From contig USJM01000003.1 of NCBI GenBank assembly GCA_900555005.1, positions 1 through 30,967 of the forward strand: 30,967 bases of DNA, given 5' to 3'. The translations under genes were made by a program, and so were the position numbers. A model generated the notes under the pieces. That model was given only the letters and a program-made list of their open reading frames with translations, did no database searches and was not told the DNA's origin. Each line of letters starts with the position of its first letter. Position 1 is the first letter of the stretch. Below are positions 19,601 to 28,541 of this stretch, in pieces. This stretch comes from an uncultured Lachnospiraceae bacterium. GTDB taxonomy: Bacteria > Bacillota_A > Clostridia > Lachnospirales > Lachnospiraceae.

Positions 19601-19690
19601 CCAAAGGGAACGAAGATCAGGATGTTCTTTCTGAAAAACAGTGATTATAAGAAGTTCAAGATTCAGAACGACGGGAACTCTGAACTATAA
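16683..19690 (+). CDS. J-like, zinc-ribbon and FN3 protein, partner of the Hsp70; four apparent frameshifts
   Basis: The N-terminus (DNYYILLELPFNPPEQNMEV, then QQWSKDQLVAFKKAKASAYL) resembles a J domain but lacks the HPD tripeptide. A second J-like stretch (VYEFLGLSASSSRAAVVEKA) follows at about 165-235. Residues about 301-355 form a double zinc ribbon with CAHCNVEYPAGTETCPKCG and CPKCGRQ plus CQCG. A helical region and at least two FN3-like domains follow (SIKDGNVSITWKPSQSRG; SDVKARGGDGIISLAWKRP). The frame breaks at four places, each repaired by one base: 18542-18546 (CCC/GG), 19068-19069 (AA), 19152-19154 (TTT) and 19531-19533 (TTT). The joined protein is about 1003 residues, ending KFKIQNDGNSEL. 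GAGGGA at 6 bases selects ATG 16683. It probably recruits the Hsp70 to clients through its beta domains (inference). If the frameshifts are real, only the first 620 residues are made. Confidence 0.7.
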
Positions 19691-19701
19691 GGAGGCGTGC
19701 C

Positions 19702-20835
19702 ATGGCGAAGATACTTTGTCCCTGCTGTTTTGAGCAATTCGATGATTCTGAAGTGGAATATCTCTGTCTGAATATGAGTCGTTCCAGGCCGTGTTCGAAA
19801 GCCCAGGGGAAAGAGAAGATTGCAGCATCTGAGATTAATCCGAAGAATCCTGTATGCCCAGAGTGTCATCAGAAACTGTCGACCAAGGTATGCCCATACT
19901 GCGGTTTTACGCTTCCATACAGTATCGGGACGATAGACAGCTATCCGATCTCAATCATCGGGGCCAAGGAATCCGGAAAGAGCAACTATGTGGCGGTTCT
20001 GATCGATGAACTGAAGAACAAGGTCGGCGGAGCGTTCAACTGTTCGCTTATGGCAAGCGGAGATTCGACAATCGCTCGCTATCGTCAGCAGTTTTACAAT
20101 CCACTGTTTCGCAACAGGGTCTGTGTCCAGGGTACAGACGCAGGCGAGGTGACTCCGCTGATCTATTCCCTTCTGTTTGAAAGAGAAGTGAAGAGAGGGT
20201 TCTTCGGCAGGAAAGAATCGCTGACAAAAGCAATCTCCCTTACTTTTTATGACGCCGCAGGTGAGAATTTTGATACGAAGCAGGATATGGATACGTTTAC
20301 CAAGTATTTGGCTCATTCCTCCGGCATCATTCTTCTTCTTGATCCGCTTCAGCTGCCGGCCGTTCGGCAGGAACTTGAAGGGAAGATTCGTCTTCCTCAG
20401 GAGAATACGGATGTCACTGATTTGCTGGACAGAACAATTGAAGTCATCAGGGAACAGACAGGAAATATGGATATGAAGAGAAAGATTCAGATCCCAATTG
20501 CTGTCTCATTCACCAAGATTGATGCGGTCCAAGGCATGATTGATGATTCCAGCTGCCTGAAGAATGATTCTACGCATATACAGAAGAGAACTTTCGACAA
20601 AGTGGATTTTGAGCAGGTCAATGAAGAGATGAAGAGTCTCGTCGACGAATGGATGGGTGAGGAACTGATCAACAAGGTTTCCGCAAATTTTGAGAACTAC
20701 GGTTTCTTCGGTCTGAGTGCACTTGGCAGCAATCCGGATATGGACAATAAGATTCCGAAGTTTCGACCGTTCCGTGTAGCTGATCCGTTTCTGTGGATAT
20801 TGTCACAGCAGCGTTTGATTCCGGTCGCAAAGTAG
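19702..20835 (+). CDS. Zinc-ribbon double-GTPase-type (DO-GTPase-like) protein, soluble
   Basis: A 377-residue GTPase. Residues 1-75 hold paired cysteine knuckles (CPCCFEQ, CPECHQKLSTKVCPYCG), a zinc ribbon. The G domain begins with Walker A GAKESGKS (87-94). The switch II-like motif is LTFYDAAGENF, followed by HSSGIILLLDPLQL. The base-recognition motif is SFTKID. The end, ADPFLWILSQQRLIP, matches the end of the membrane GTPase at 23844-25252 (LDPFLWILSMVNTE), so the two are paralogues. I place it in the GTPase family that travels with GAP1-N proteins in bacterial conflict loci. It starts 11 bp after the J-like gene, with GGAGG close by, and precedes the GAP1-like gene. No frameshift is seen. 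Confidence 0.8.
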   Translation: MAKILCPCCFEQFDDSEVEYLCLNMSRSRPCSKAQGKEKIAASEINPKNPVCPECHQKLSTKVCPYCGFTLPYSIGTIDSYPISIIGAKESGKSNYVAVLIDELKNKVGGAFNCSLMASGDSTIARYRQQFYNPLFRNRVCVQGTDAGEVTPLIYSLLFEREVKRGFFGRKESLTKAISLTFYDAAGENFDTKQDMDTFTKYLAHSSGIILLLDPLQLPAVRQELEGKIRLPQENTDVTDLLDRTIEVIREQTGNMDMKRKIQIPIAVSFTKIDAVQGMIDDSSCLKNDSTHIQKRTFDKVDFEQVNEEMKSLVDEWMGEELINKVSANFENYGFFGLSALGSNPDMDNKIPKFRPFRVADPFLWILSQQRLIPVAK

Positions 20836-20844
20836 GTTGGTGGG

Positions 20845-20888
20845 TTTGTTGCCCGAAAGAGCCCGCATGACTGCAGTACGGCAACAAA
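20845..20888 (+). promoter_or_regulatory. 9-bp inverted repeat ahead of the GAP1-like gene
   Basis: TTTGTTGCC (20845-20853) and GGCAACAAA (20880-20888) are perfect inverted copies separated by 26 bases. They lie in the 86-bp gap between the GTPase and GAP1-like genes. A read-through transcript could form this stem, which may tune the ratio of the two products or protect an end. There is no T-run after the 3' arm, so it is not a standard terminator. Confidence 0.4.
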
Positions 20889-20921
20889 TGAGAGTAAGGA
20901 AAGAGATATGAGGAGGGACAT

Positions 20922-23494
20922 ATGAAGGCTTTGCAGTATCTGTATACCTCCTGGCCTAATGGGAATCTGCCCAACAAGGGGTATATGATTTACTCGACAT
21001 CGGAAGGGATTACGCCTGAGGAATGCGAGGATATCCGTCGGGTTATGCGATACCAGCCTCCGCTGTCATTGGTGCCGAATCCGACACAAGAACAAATCAT
21101 CGATGAGTTTCCGTACAATTTTGCGTATTTTCGCCTTTCGAGCAGAAGACTGTGCGCAGCGCTGACAACTTATGTGGGGAAAGACTATAGCCATCGATAT
21201 GGCAATTATCTGATTCATGCACTTGTCTTCGAGGACAGAGACATGGATGTGTATCCTGTGGAATTGTTCGGTGAGGATTTTTGGAGAACATATCTGACAG
21301 AGGAGGAAATCCATGCGGATAGTCCGGTACCGCCGTTGGATATTCTGGACATTGACATGACAGGAGATATGGTCAATGAGTCCACTATTGCCGATTTCAC
21401 AGCGGAGCATGAAGAGCAGACGGCACTGCTGATTGATGCATATATAGATCGGTCTCACGGAAAGTTCCGTTGTATCTGAACGATACACGGGAGAATCTTG
21501 TGATGTGGTGTGCAGTGCTGCAGGAGATGATGCCGCTTCGGATGGCAAAAGAGCTTTATTTTACAACATACGCTTTTAACCCTTCGAATGTGAAAACATG
21601 CATGTCTGAGTATGGATGCACGATGTCGGTCATGGGCGTCTGGCAGGACAGACTGCAGTTTGATTATGCCGCACAGCAGCATATGGCAGGATGCGTTGTG
21701 GTGGATTTCACTGGAAATCATGTTACCGAAGGTTTGAGGCGGACGGAGGCGGCAAAAGAGATTGCGGCAGATTTTACGATTGGAATGGATGTTATTAGGC
21801 AGTTTGATGACTTCCTTGACAGTCATACGTCATGCAGTCGTGTCGAACTCCCGATTGAAACTGCCTATCGGTATTTTCAGCTCATGGAAATCCCCGGAAC
21901 TCAGACAACCCTGACCGATCTTGCTGAAATAATGAGGTTTTCGGAAAAATATGTTACGGAGGACGACCGCCGGACGCTTGCACTGAAACTGCTTGATCTG
22001 CATGGAACTGAATTCCCGGAGGGCAGCCTGGAGGAAGAAACTCTGTTACTGGGTTTTTTGTACCGCTATGCGGATATTATGATGCTGACCGTGAATGAAC
22101 TTTTTTTCAGTCTTTTGGTGAGAGCGTTGCAGACGGAAGGCGAGAATAGTGGAGCAGAAAGCGAAGGAAGGAAACTGCTGGAAGGGGTGCAGAAAAGTAC
22201 ATCTGAGGGCATAGGGAGTTTCTCGGAATATTTCCTGAGTGAAGAGGGAATTGATAAACAGAAGAAACTGGTTTCTGCCGATGCAGGAGGAAACCTGACC
22301 AGACTCTTTTCGGAACTTTTGGTCAGGTTCTGCAGCCAAAGAGAAAATCAGGATGAGATTGCACGAGCCTCTTCGCTGCTTCAGGGAGAGATGCAATATC
22401 TGACTTCTGGGAGAGCAGGAGGATCGGTCATCGCAGAGCTTCTCCGAGAAAGCCTGAACGTCCCGGCATTGTTTCACATCGTGATTGAGGCATCCTGTGA
22501 CTCGGCAAATAGAGATGAGACCGCTCAGCGGGAAGCAGAGAACTTTTTTAGCAGTCTTCCGGGAGATGAGACAGATCGCGCGGAGGAAGTATTGAATTCA
22601 TCGAAGCTCGGAAAAAAGGACAGAGTGCACCTGAATTCGATTCTCCTGAAACGGAAGATGAATCCGGAGGAGGCTTTCTGGAACATGACATACCGGCTGG
22701 CAACAGATTATAACCGGAATGTGGACCTCAGCGAACTGGCTGATTCGCTGACTGATGTGAGTCAGGACCCGCAGACTGCTATTGCGATGATCGAGCGGCT
22801 TGATTTTGCTTTTCTTGAGTCAGCCAGGGTAAGGAAGAAAGTGATTATTCAGGCAGCGGGAATCTCTATGAGAGAATTGAATTCCCTGAGTCCGGATACG
22901 GCAGTACGTCTTTCTCGTATGGCTGAGAAGGAAGGGATTGGAAAAGAAACAGCGCAGATTACAGCTGTGCTGGCAGGAAGAGAGGCTGCATATTCAAAGG
23001 AAAGCCATAAATACAAGAATTTCATCGATCTTTATGGGAAAATGCCTTTTTCCATGGATGGCATAAGGCAAAAAACGTACATAGATATTCTTCAGTGCTA
23101 TCTGCCGGATTTCCTGTCACTGGTTAGTTCCGCAGATGATATAGGAAAACTGATCTGCTGCTGTTTCAACAGTGACTATTTTATCGGATTTCATAATACG
23201 TATCTGGATAATCTGAAGCGACTGGAGAAGAAGAACAAAGAAAGATGGCTGTCACTTGTTGTTGATACTTGTATCTGGCTGATAGCTGAATCTACATCAA
23301 ACCAGATAGCGGAACGATATCGGAAGGCATTTATCCCATATCTGAAGCGGCTGGATGATGAGATACTGGCAGACATTCAGCAACAGGTAGAGAAATCATG
23401 TGGAGGTTCAGCTACTAACCATTTCTTTGATGCTGCTAGGCAGAAAGTATCTATGTCCGAGCGAGTCAGCAAGCTCTTTGGAAAAAAGATTTGA
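20922..23494 (+). CDS. GTPase-associated protein with GAP1-N2-like domain; one apparent frameshift
   Basis: The first 180 residues follow the GAP1-N2 pattern: LYTSWPNGNLPNKGYMIYST, EEC..IRRVMRYQPP, FPYNFAYFRLSSRRLCAALT, then YVGKDYSHRYGNYLIHALVF and the VYPVELF strand. This domain family is named for its partnership with the double-GTPases. The frame ends at 21479 as KFRCI; adding one C at 21467-21468 gives KFPLYLNDTRENLVMWC and continues to 23494, about 857 residues in all. The middle (AVLQEMMPLRMAKELYFTTY, then DYAAQQHMAGCVVVDFTG) fits the GAP1 middle domain; the long helical C-terminus is probably a protein-binding solenoid. It should regulate or read out one or both neighbouring GTPases. 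GGAGGG precedes ATG 20922. Confidence 0.75.
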
Positions 23495-23513
23495 TAAAGG
23501 AGGAGGAAAGAAT

Positions 23514-23780
23514 ATGAAGGAAAACAGGAAAATCAAAAAGGATAATGTGGGTGGATTACGTGATCGACTGGAATTGATGGATATCGGTCTTGACAGTGAT
23601 GATAGTGGAATGGGTCTGATCATGATCCTAGTTATTATTCTTGTTATTATTGCTATGATCATTGCAGTCATGCTGGGAGTCGGCGCCATTATTGGAGGAT
23701 TCTATTCTATTCGAAACTATATACTGGCTTTCCGGAATAACGTGCATATCAAAGAAGACTACGTTACGGAAGAAGCATAA
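23514..23780 (+). CDS. Small membrane protein (88 aa)
   Basis: A charged N-terminal 45 residues (MKENRKIKKDNVGGLRDRLE) precede one long hydrophobic stretch (MGLIMILVIILVIIAMIIAV and on through MLGVGAIIGGFY) and a short polar tail (NNVHIKEDYVTEEA). It is probably one long or two short membrane helices. AAAGGAGGAGG is ideally placed before ATG 23514, which I chose over an in-frame ATG at 23400 inside the previous gene. It lies 19 bp after the GAP1-like gene. It may anchor the GTPase complex at the membrane; I recognise no family. Confidence 0.7.
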   Translation: MKENRKIKKDNVGGLRDRLELMDIGLDSDDSGMGLIMILVIILVIIAMIIAVMLGVGAIIGGFYSIRNYILAFRNNVHIKEDYVTEEA

Positions 23781-23843
23781 GAAGAAAAACATAAGAAGTT
23801 CGGGCAATAATGTTAGCATGAGAGCAGAGGGAGGGGATCAAGT

Positions 23844-25252
23844 ATGGCGAATAAAAGAGACAATGCACAGCCAGCCCGCATCAGTTATGTCTTTGATAAA
23901 GGCTACCGGGATTTGGGCAATACCATTAAGGAAGCATGGGCAAGGAATGTTGAAGACGGCAAGAATCAGTTCGGAATGGCAGGAGCCGGCGGCGGCCCTT
24001 TATTGTTGGCATTCATATCATAGCCGGAATATGTATTTTCGTCTTCGGCTCAATTATCACAGCAATCACTACAGTGCTTCATATATACATCCTTGGTGTG
24101 ATTTTGTTTGTGATCTATGTTCTGTTTGGAATTACATGGCTGATCGATCGCATCTATATTGCGGCGAATCGAATAAAAAATGCCTGCCCGAATCCGAATT
24201 GCCAGAGAGCATTCCTTATTCCGGCATATGAATGCCCGAACTGCGGCCGAATTCATACCAAGCTTGTTCCAGGACGGTATGGTATATGGCACAGAACATG
24301 TTTATGCGGGTATAAGCTCCCCACTACTTTTCTGAATGGGAGAAACAAACTTCAGGCATATTGCCCGCACTGTGGTGGCACTCTGGAAGGCGATACGGCA
24401 AGCCAGCAATACGCAATTCCGGTCATCGGTGGACCTTCTGTAGGCAAAACCTGCATTTTGAATATGGCTGTGCGCAGTCTGATTAATGATTATGCCCCAG
24501 AGCACAGTTGGGACATTAGTTTTTCATCACCTGCCGACGAGGCAAAGTATGCGGCCACGGTATCCTCATTTGATAAGGGAATCAGGCCAATGAAGACCGA
24601 TCAGGATGCACTGACCGCTTATCAGCTCGGACTTCATATACCAGGCGAAAAGGTTGGAAAGCGCCTCTACGTTTACGATATCTCCGGCGAGATGTTTGCA
24701 AACAGTGGTGACATTCAGAGAAATGAAGCTTATAAGTATTGCGATGGCTTTGTATTTGTCATAGATCCGCTTACCTTGGCAAATTATGCCGGTGAGATGG
24801 TAGACCGGATCAATATCGATTCTTATGGAGCAAGTGAAGAAGATTTCAATGATATATTGAATATCATGCTGATAAACCTTGAGAAGATGTTCAATCTATC
24901 TCCGAAGGATGTTCTTAAGAAGAACCTTGCCGTCGTAATCAATAAGTGTGATATTCCAGGGCTGAATGAGCAGATCGGCGATGGAGCAGCACAAGAGTAT
25001 CTGAGCAGCCATAGTGAGTGCAAAAATATTCTGAACGCAAAAAATGCTTTGTGTGAACAGTTCCTTGAGCAGTATGGCGCCGGAAACTTCGTCCGCACAG
25101 CACAGAGCAAATTTAAGAACGTGCAGTACTTCACATGCAGTGCACTTGGACACAACAGAGAGGGAGTAGCGTTCAACAGTGTGGACGTCCTCGATCCTTT
25201 CCTCTGGATTCTGTCTATGGTCAATACGGAATTTGCACATGCGATTGATTGA
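23844..25252 (+). CDS. Membrane-anchored double-GTPase-type protein; one apparent frameshift
   Basis: The frame from ATG 23844 (MANKRDNAQPARISYVFDKG) stops at 24020-24022. Adding one T to TTT at 23999-24001 reads on as FIVGIHIIAGICIFVFGSII, joining a frame open to 25252 (about 469 residues). Two adjacent hydrophobic segments (about 52-100) should form a membrane hairpin. A zinc ribbon follows (CPNPNCQRAF, YECPNCGR, CLCG, YCPHCGG), then the G domain: Walker A GGPSVGKT (196-203), YDISGEMF as switch II, VINKCDIPG for base recognition, and LDPFLWILSM at the end. It is a paralogue of the soluble GTPase at 19702-20835. The pair may relay a cytoplasmic signal to the membrane module encoded next (inference). 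GAGGGG lies about 8 bases before the ATG. Confidence 0.75.
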
Positions 25253-25337
25253 CGCTCACTGTCCGCAGAGGAATATATTGTAAGAATGGATGATGGACAG
25301 ATGGTTCAGTGAAGGAAACCGATGAAGGGGGCGTCTT

Positions 25338-26705
25338 ATGTACTGTACAAACTGTGGTTATGAAGTAGATGAAGACTCAGCGTTTTGTGACGCTTGCGGA
25401 ACAAAACTGAAGGAAGATGGAGAGTATCTTGAGGGAAGAGTCAGCGAGTCACCGGTGGAATCGCCGTATGGGGTGCGCGGCGGAAAGGCAATTAATGGAG
25501 TAGCCATATTCTTTATAAGTCTGCTTGGTGCCTCAGCGTTTATACTTGCCGGGTGGATGATTGCAAAAAGCGTGGGAAGAGCAGTTGGATCATCAAGCAG
25601 CAATTATGACGTAACGTATGACAATACGTACGATAATACGTATGATAACACATACGATAATACCGTAGACAACAGTCCATCATACAGCGACGGAGCATAC
25701 AGCGATGATTCGTATGCGGATGACGCTGACAGTTCGGACGGATCTGAGGAGACCGCGATACATGTGTCAACTGCCGAAGACCTCAGTGCTATGGCAGATA
25801 ATCTGTCTGGATATTATGTTCTGGATAACGACATCGATCTATCCGAATACGGAGACTGGGTCCCCATTGGGGACGAAGATCAGCCATTTACCGGATTCTT
25901 GAATGGAAATTTCCATACAATTAAAGGCCTGGACGTACAGGCTGATGTTTACAGCGGATATGATGGAGGATTGTTTGGTTGTCTTAATGGGGCAAATGTG
26001 TTTGCACTGGTGGTTGAGGATGCGTCCATCGATGTACAAGCACATGGAGAAGAGGATCTATTTGCCGAGGCTGGAATAATTGCAGGTCATGCATTCAATG
26101 CCAGTGTCAGTCAATGCTATGTATCCGGATCGGTATCTGTATACGGAGACGGATATCTGTATGCGAGGGCCGGAGGTATCATAGGTGTTGCAGAACAATC
26201 GTGTGATATTTCAAGCTGTATTGTTTCAGGAGCGCTCGTAGCATCGGGCGGAAACCTCCGAAATTCGATGGCAGGAGGCATATGCGCCTGGCTGGCAGGA
26301 AATGAGGAGGACGGATATGCGAGCGCTTATCAGAACTTCTGCATGGCAGATATATCAGCTGATGCTTCCTCAGACGATGGAGACGGATACTCCTATGCAG
26401 GTGGAATTGTAGCTTCAGGCGAGAATTATTATCTTGATGACAATGTGGTGCTGTCGGCAAATATTACATCGACAGCTATTGCGGCTGCGATTTCACCTTA
26501 TGGAGAGCAGAGTGACAACTGTGTTTCGGAACTGCTTCAGGTGACAGCCTCCGAAGTGACAGATAATGAAGCAACTACTCTTACGGAAGGGGAAATCACT
26601 GATCAGGAAACATACAGCGGCAAACTGGGATGGGTGGATGATTACTACAACACAACGCAGAGTGAATTCCTTGGTAAGATGATTGAGATGTACCAGAACC
26701 GATGA
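25338..26705 (+). CDS. Zinc-ribbon, single-TM protein with GLUG-like repeat domain
   Basis: Residues 3-22 are a zinc ribbon (CTNCGYEVDEDSAFCDACG). One membrane helix follows (VAIFFISLLGASAFILAGWM, about 54-75), then a low-complexity stalk with four tandem YDNT units. The 300-residue domain after it holds repeats of the form FTGFLNGNFHTIKGLDV, GGLFGCLNGANVFALVVEDA and AGGIIGVAEQ. These look like GLUG/beta-helix repeats found in surface proteins. The layout implies a cytoplasmic zinc ribbon and an outside repeat domain (inference). The same head (zinc ribbon, ESPV, TM) recurs in the protein at 27517-28419. Its stop overlaps the M50-like start (ATGA, 26702-26705). GGGGG lies close before ATG 25338. 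Confidence 0.7.
   Translation: MYCTNCGYEVDEDSAFCDACGTKLKEDGEYLEGRVSESPVESPYGVRGGKAINGVAIFFISLLGASAFILAGWMIAKSVGRAVGSSSSNYDVTYDNTYDNTYDNTYDNTVDNSPSYSDGAYSDDSYADDADSSDGSEETAIHVSTAEDLSAMADNLSGYYVLDNDIDLSEYGDWVPIGDEDQPFTGFLNGNFHTIKGLDVQADVYSGYDGGLFGCLNGANVFALVVEDASIDVQAHGEEDLFAEAGIIAGHAFNASVSQCYVSGSVSVYGDGYLYARAGGIIGVAEQSCDISSCIVSGALVASGGNLRNSMAGGICAWLAGNEEDGYASAYQNFCMADISADASSDDGDGYSYAGGIVASGENYYLDDNVVLSANITSTAIAAAISPYGEQSDNCVSELLQVTASEVTDNEATTLTEGEITDQETYSGKLGWVDDYYNTTQSEFLGKMIEMYQNR
25612..25665 (+). repeat. Tandem 12-bp coding repeat (YDNT units)
   Basis: Four to five near-identical 12-bp units of the type TATGACAATACG encode YDNT-YDNT-YDNT-YDNT in the extracellular stalk of the protein at 25338-26705. 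The third positions vary between copies, so the amino-acid sequence is conserved more than the DNA. Unit number could vary between strains. Confidence 0.6.
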
Positions 26706-27459
26706 AGAATGCAGAGACGATTATTCTGAAAATCATCACAGCTATACTATATGCAGCTTTTGCATATGAGACTGTCAGATACTGGCATTGGGGACCTGTA
26801 ATGAATCTTCTGTTGGCTTTGGTCATACTTTGCCTGATGAGCATAGTTGCTACCGCAGTTCATGAATGTGGCCATCTGATAGGAGGCATTCTGACTCGGC
26901 ATCGACTGGTCTTGTTCAGAGTATTTCATCTCTGCGTAAAAAAAGATGAAAATAGATGGAATGTCTATTTTCGGTCTGTGAAACAAATGAAGCGGATTCC
27001 TGAGGCAGGGTGGGCTGCTGGTCAGTGTCTGATGATCCCGGACAAGAAAAAGCCATCATATACACTTTATCAGATGGGCGGACTATTAATGAATCTGGTA
27101 ACCGGTGCAGTAGCTCTCTATATGGTCTATGCCCAACTTAAGAGGTGGGAGTTACCATTCCTGTTGTTGTACGCATATTCTGTATGCTGTGTCTGTAAGC
27201 TGCTTAAAAATGGTGTCCCGGTTTATGTGAAACGATATCCCATGAATGATATCGCAACTCAGGCGGCACTTGAGATGTCCGCAGATACCAGGACTGATTA
27301 TTACCAGTACATGTGGTGCATTGAAGATGCTTTGGAAGGAAAGTCAATACAGCCTGTGGAAAAACAAACGAATGGTCGGATCGCTGGTATTGCGACATGT
27401 TCTGGAAGAAAACAGAATTGCTAAAGAAGTCTCAGGCCAGAGACCAGCGGGCTGACTGA
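26702..27459 (+). CDS. M50 (site-2 protease)-like membrane metalloprotease; one apparent frameshift at C-terminus
   Basis: The zinc motif is HECGH (residues 54-58) inside a hydrophobic helix (LLLALVILCLMSIVATAVHE). A second hydrophobic segment, YQMGGLLMNLVTGAVALYMV, fits the M50 distal motif that supplies a ligand, although the typical Asp is not evident. The enzyme would cleave proteins within the membrane. The frame ends at 27424 as RKQNC. Adding one A to AAA at 27366-27368 gives NEWSDRWYCDMFWKKTELLK and a stop at 27457-27459, about 252 residues. The ATG overlaps the stop of the preceding surface-repeat gene (ATGA), and no separate ribosome site is seen, so translation is probably coupled. 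It may cleave one of the flanking single-TM zinc-ribbon proteins (inference). Confidence 0.65.
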
Positions 27460-27516
27460 TAGTCAGATGAATAATGGTTTGCGGCAGAACTCAATGGAAA
27501 GCCGGGGGTGGTGAAT

Positions 27517-28419
27517 ATGGAAGGTGAGGTCAGATACTGTGCATATTGTGGATCAGTACTGGTCGATGACCAGGCATTCTGTGACGCATGCGGATCCAGA
27601 GTGAGAGATGACGGCGGCGATATTCCAGGTGCGGTCACGGATTCGCCGGTGACAGAGTCATCCCGCGTCCGGGGACAGACAGCGTCAACGGCATCAAAGG
27701 TACTGTCTGTCGTAGGATTTTTTATTATCGGTTTTACAGTTGTTATTGGAGTAAAAAGTCTGATTACTGGACATTTGGTGAAATCAGGGTCTTCCATATC
27801 AAGTCCGTATTACTCGATGGACAATGAAGAATCATATAACTCAGGAGCTGTCGGAGATTCGTCGTATTCGTATAGTTCTGCCGATTCTTACTCTGGTGCA
27901 GGAGCTTCATACGATTCTGCAGGGGATTCAGATTATTCATCAGGTGCAGAGATTTCAGATGGATACATGTCTGATAATGCTGCTAATGATTCGTATTATG
28001 CTGATGCAGCTGTATCGGACTCAGGCGAGGTATCTGATTCAACAGTGTATGATGTATCTGCGGATGGCGGGGCTTCTGTGCAAATGCAGGGTTATCTGGT
28101 ACCGGATGCGGATTCACGATATATAAAACGAGCAGATACTGATGGCTTTACAGCCCAGCTTTTCAATTACGCAAAGAATGAAATCTATGCCCGGCATGGG
28201 AGACTTTTTAATTCTACTGAGCTGCAGAATTATTTCAACTCGCAGGACTGGTATTATGGATTTATTGAGCCGGACGAATTCTCAGACACGGTATTTAATG
28301 AGTATGAGAAGATGAATATTCGATATTTGGGGAACATGGAGGAGAAACTTTCACCAGGTGGATATGTCTTGGATCAGGATGGATACAGTTATGATAATGT
28401 ATATCAGTACTTGAAGTGA
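27517..28419 (+). CDS. Zinc-ribbon, single-TM protein with YARHG domain
   Basis: The head matches that of the protein at 25338-26705: a zinc ribbon (YCAYCGSVLVDDQAFCDACG), a DSPVTESSRVRG segment and one membrane helix (VLSVVGFFIIGFTVVIGVKS). A Ser/Tyr/Asp-rich stalk follows (about 95-190). The C-terminus holds YARHG (NEIYARHGRLFNSTELQNYF, about residue 220), a small domain common in Bacillota membrane or secreted proteins and thought to bind outside the cell. Length is 300 residues. ATG 27517 is preferred over GTG 27508 because of the GGGGGTGG stretch upstream. It is the last gene of the operon. The paired zinc-ribbon heads suggest that both proteins dock to the same inner partner, perhaps the GTPases (inference). 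Confidence 0.75.
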   Translation: MEGEVRYCAYCGSVLVDDQAFCDACGSRVRDDGGDIPGAVTDSPVTESSRVRGQTASTASKVLSVVGFFIIGFTVVIGVKSLITGHLVKSGSSISSPYYSMDNEESYNSGAVGDSSYSYSSADSYSGAGASYDSAGDSDYSSGAEISDGYMSDNAANDSYYADAAVSDSGEVSDSTVYDVSADGGASVQMQGYLVPDADSRYIKRADTDGFTAQLFNYAKNEIYARHGRLFNSTELQNYFNSQDWYYGFIEPDEFSDTVFNEYEKMNIRYLGNMEEKLSPGGYVLDQDGYSYDNVYQYLK

Positions 28420-28424
28420 TGATC

Positions 28425-28485
28425 AATATTCATTTCTGTGCTTGAACTTTGTAATCTTGCTTGCATGTCGTAAACAATGAATATT
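28425..28485. repeat. Perfect 10-bp inverted repeat between operon end and RHH-like gene
   Basis: AATATTCATT (28425-28434) and AATGAATATT (28476-28485) are perfect inverted copies 41 bases apart. The right arm lies 7 bp before the -35 box of the next promoter. It could be a pair of regulator half-sites, or a stem that stabilises the end of the long transcript. There is no T-run, so it is not a canonical terminator. Confidence 0.5.
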
Positions 28486-28492
28486 AAGTATC

Positions 28493-28521
28493 TTGACATC
28501 CCGGCGGACGAAAAATATACT
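28493..28521 (+). promoter_or_regulatory. Near-consensus sigma-A promoter
   Basis: TTGACA (28493-28498), a 17-bp spacer and TATACT (28516-28521) match the housekeeping promoter with one change in the -10. Transcription would start near 28528, about 14 bases before the RHH-like ATG. It is the best promoter in the window and points to separate expression of the right-end recombination module. Confidence 0.85.
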
Positions 28522-28541
28522 GTCCTTATGGAGGACTGGAT

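Noticed and set aside
23400..23513. Upstream start for the small membrane protein
   Set aside because: ATG 23400 lies inside the GAP1-like coding region, while ATG 23514 has an ideal ribosome site.
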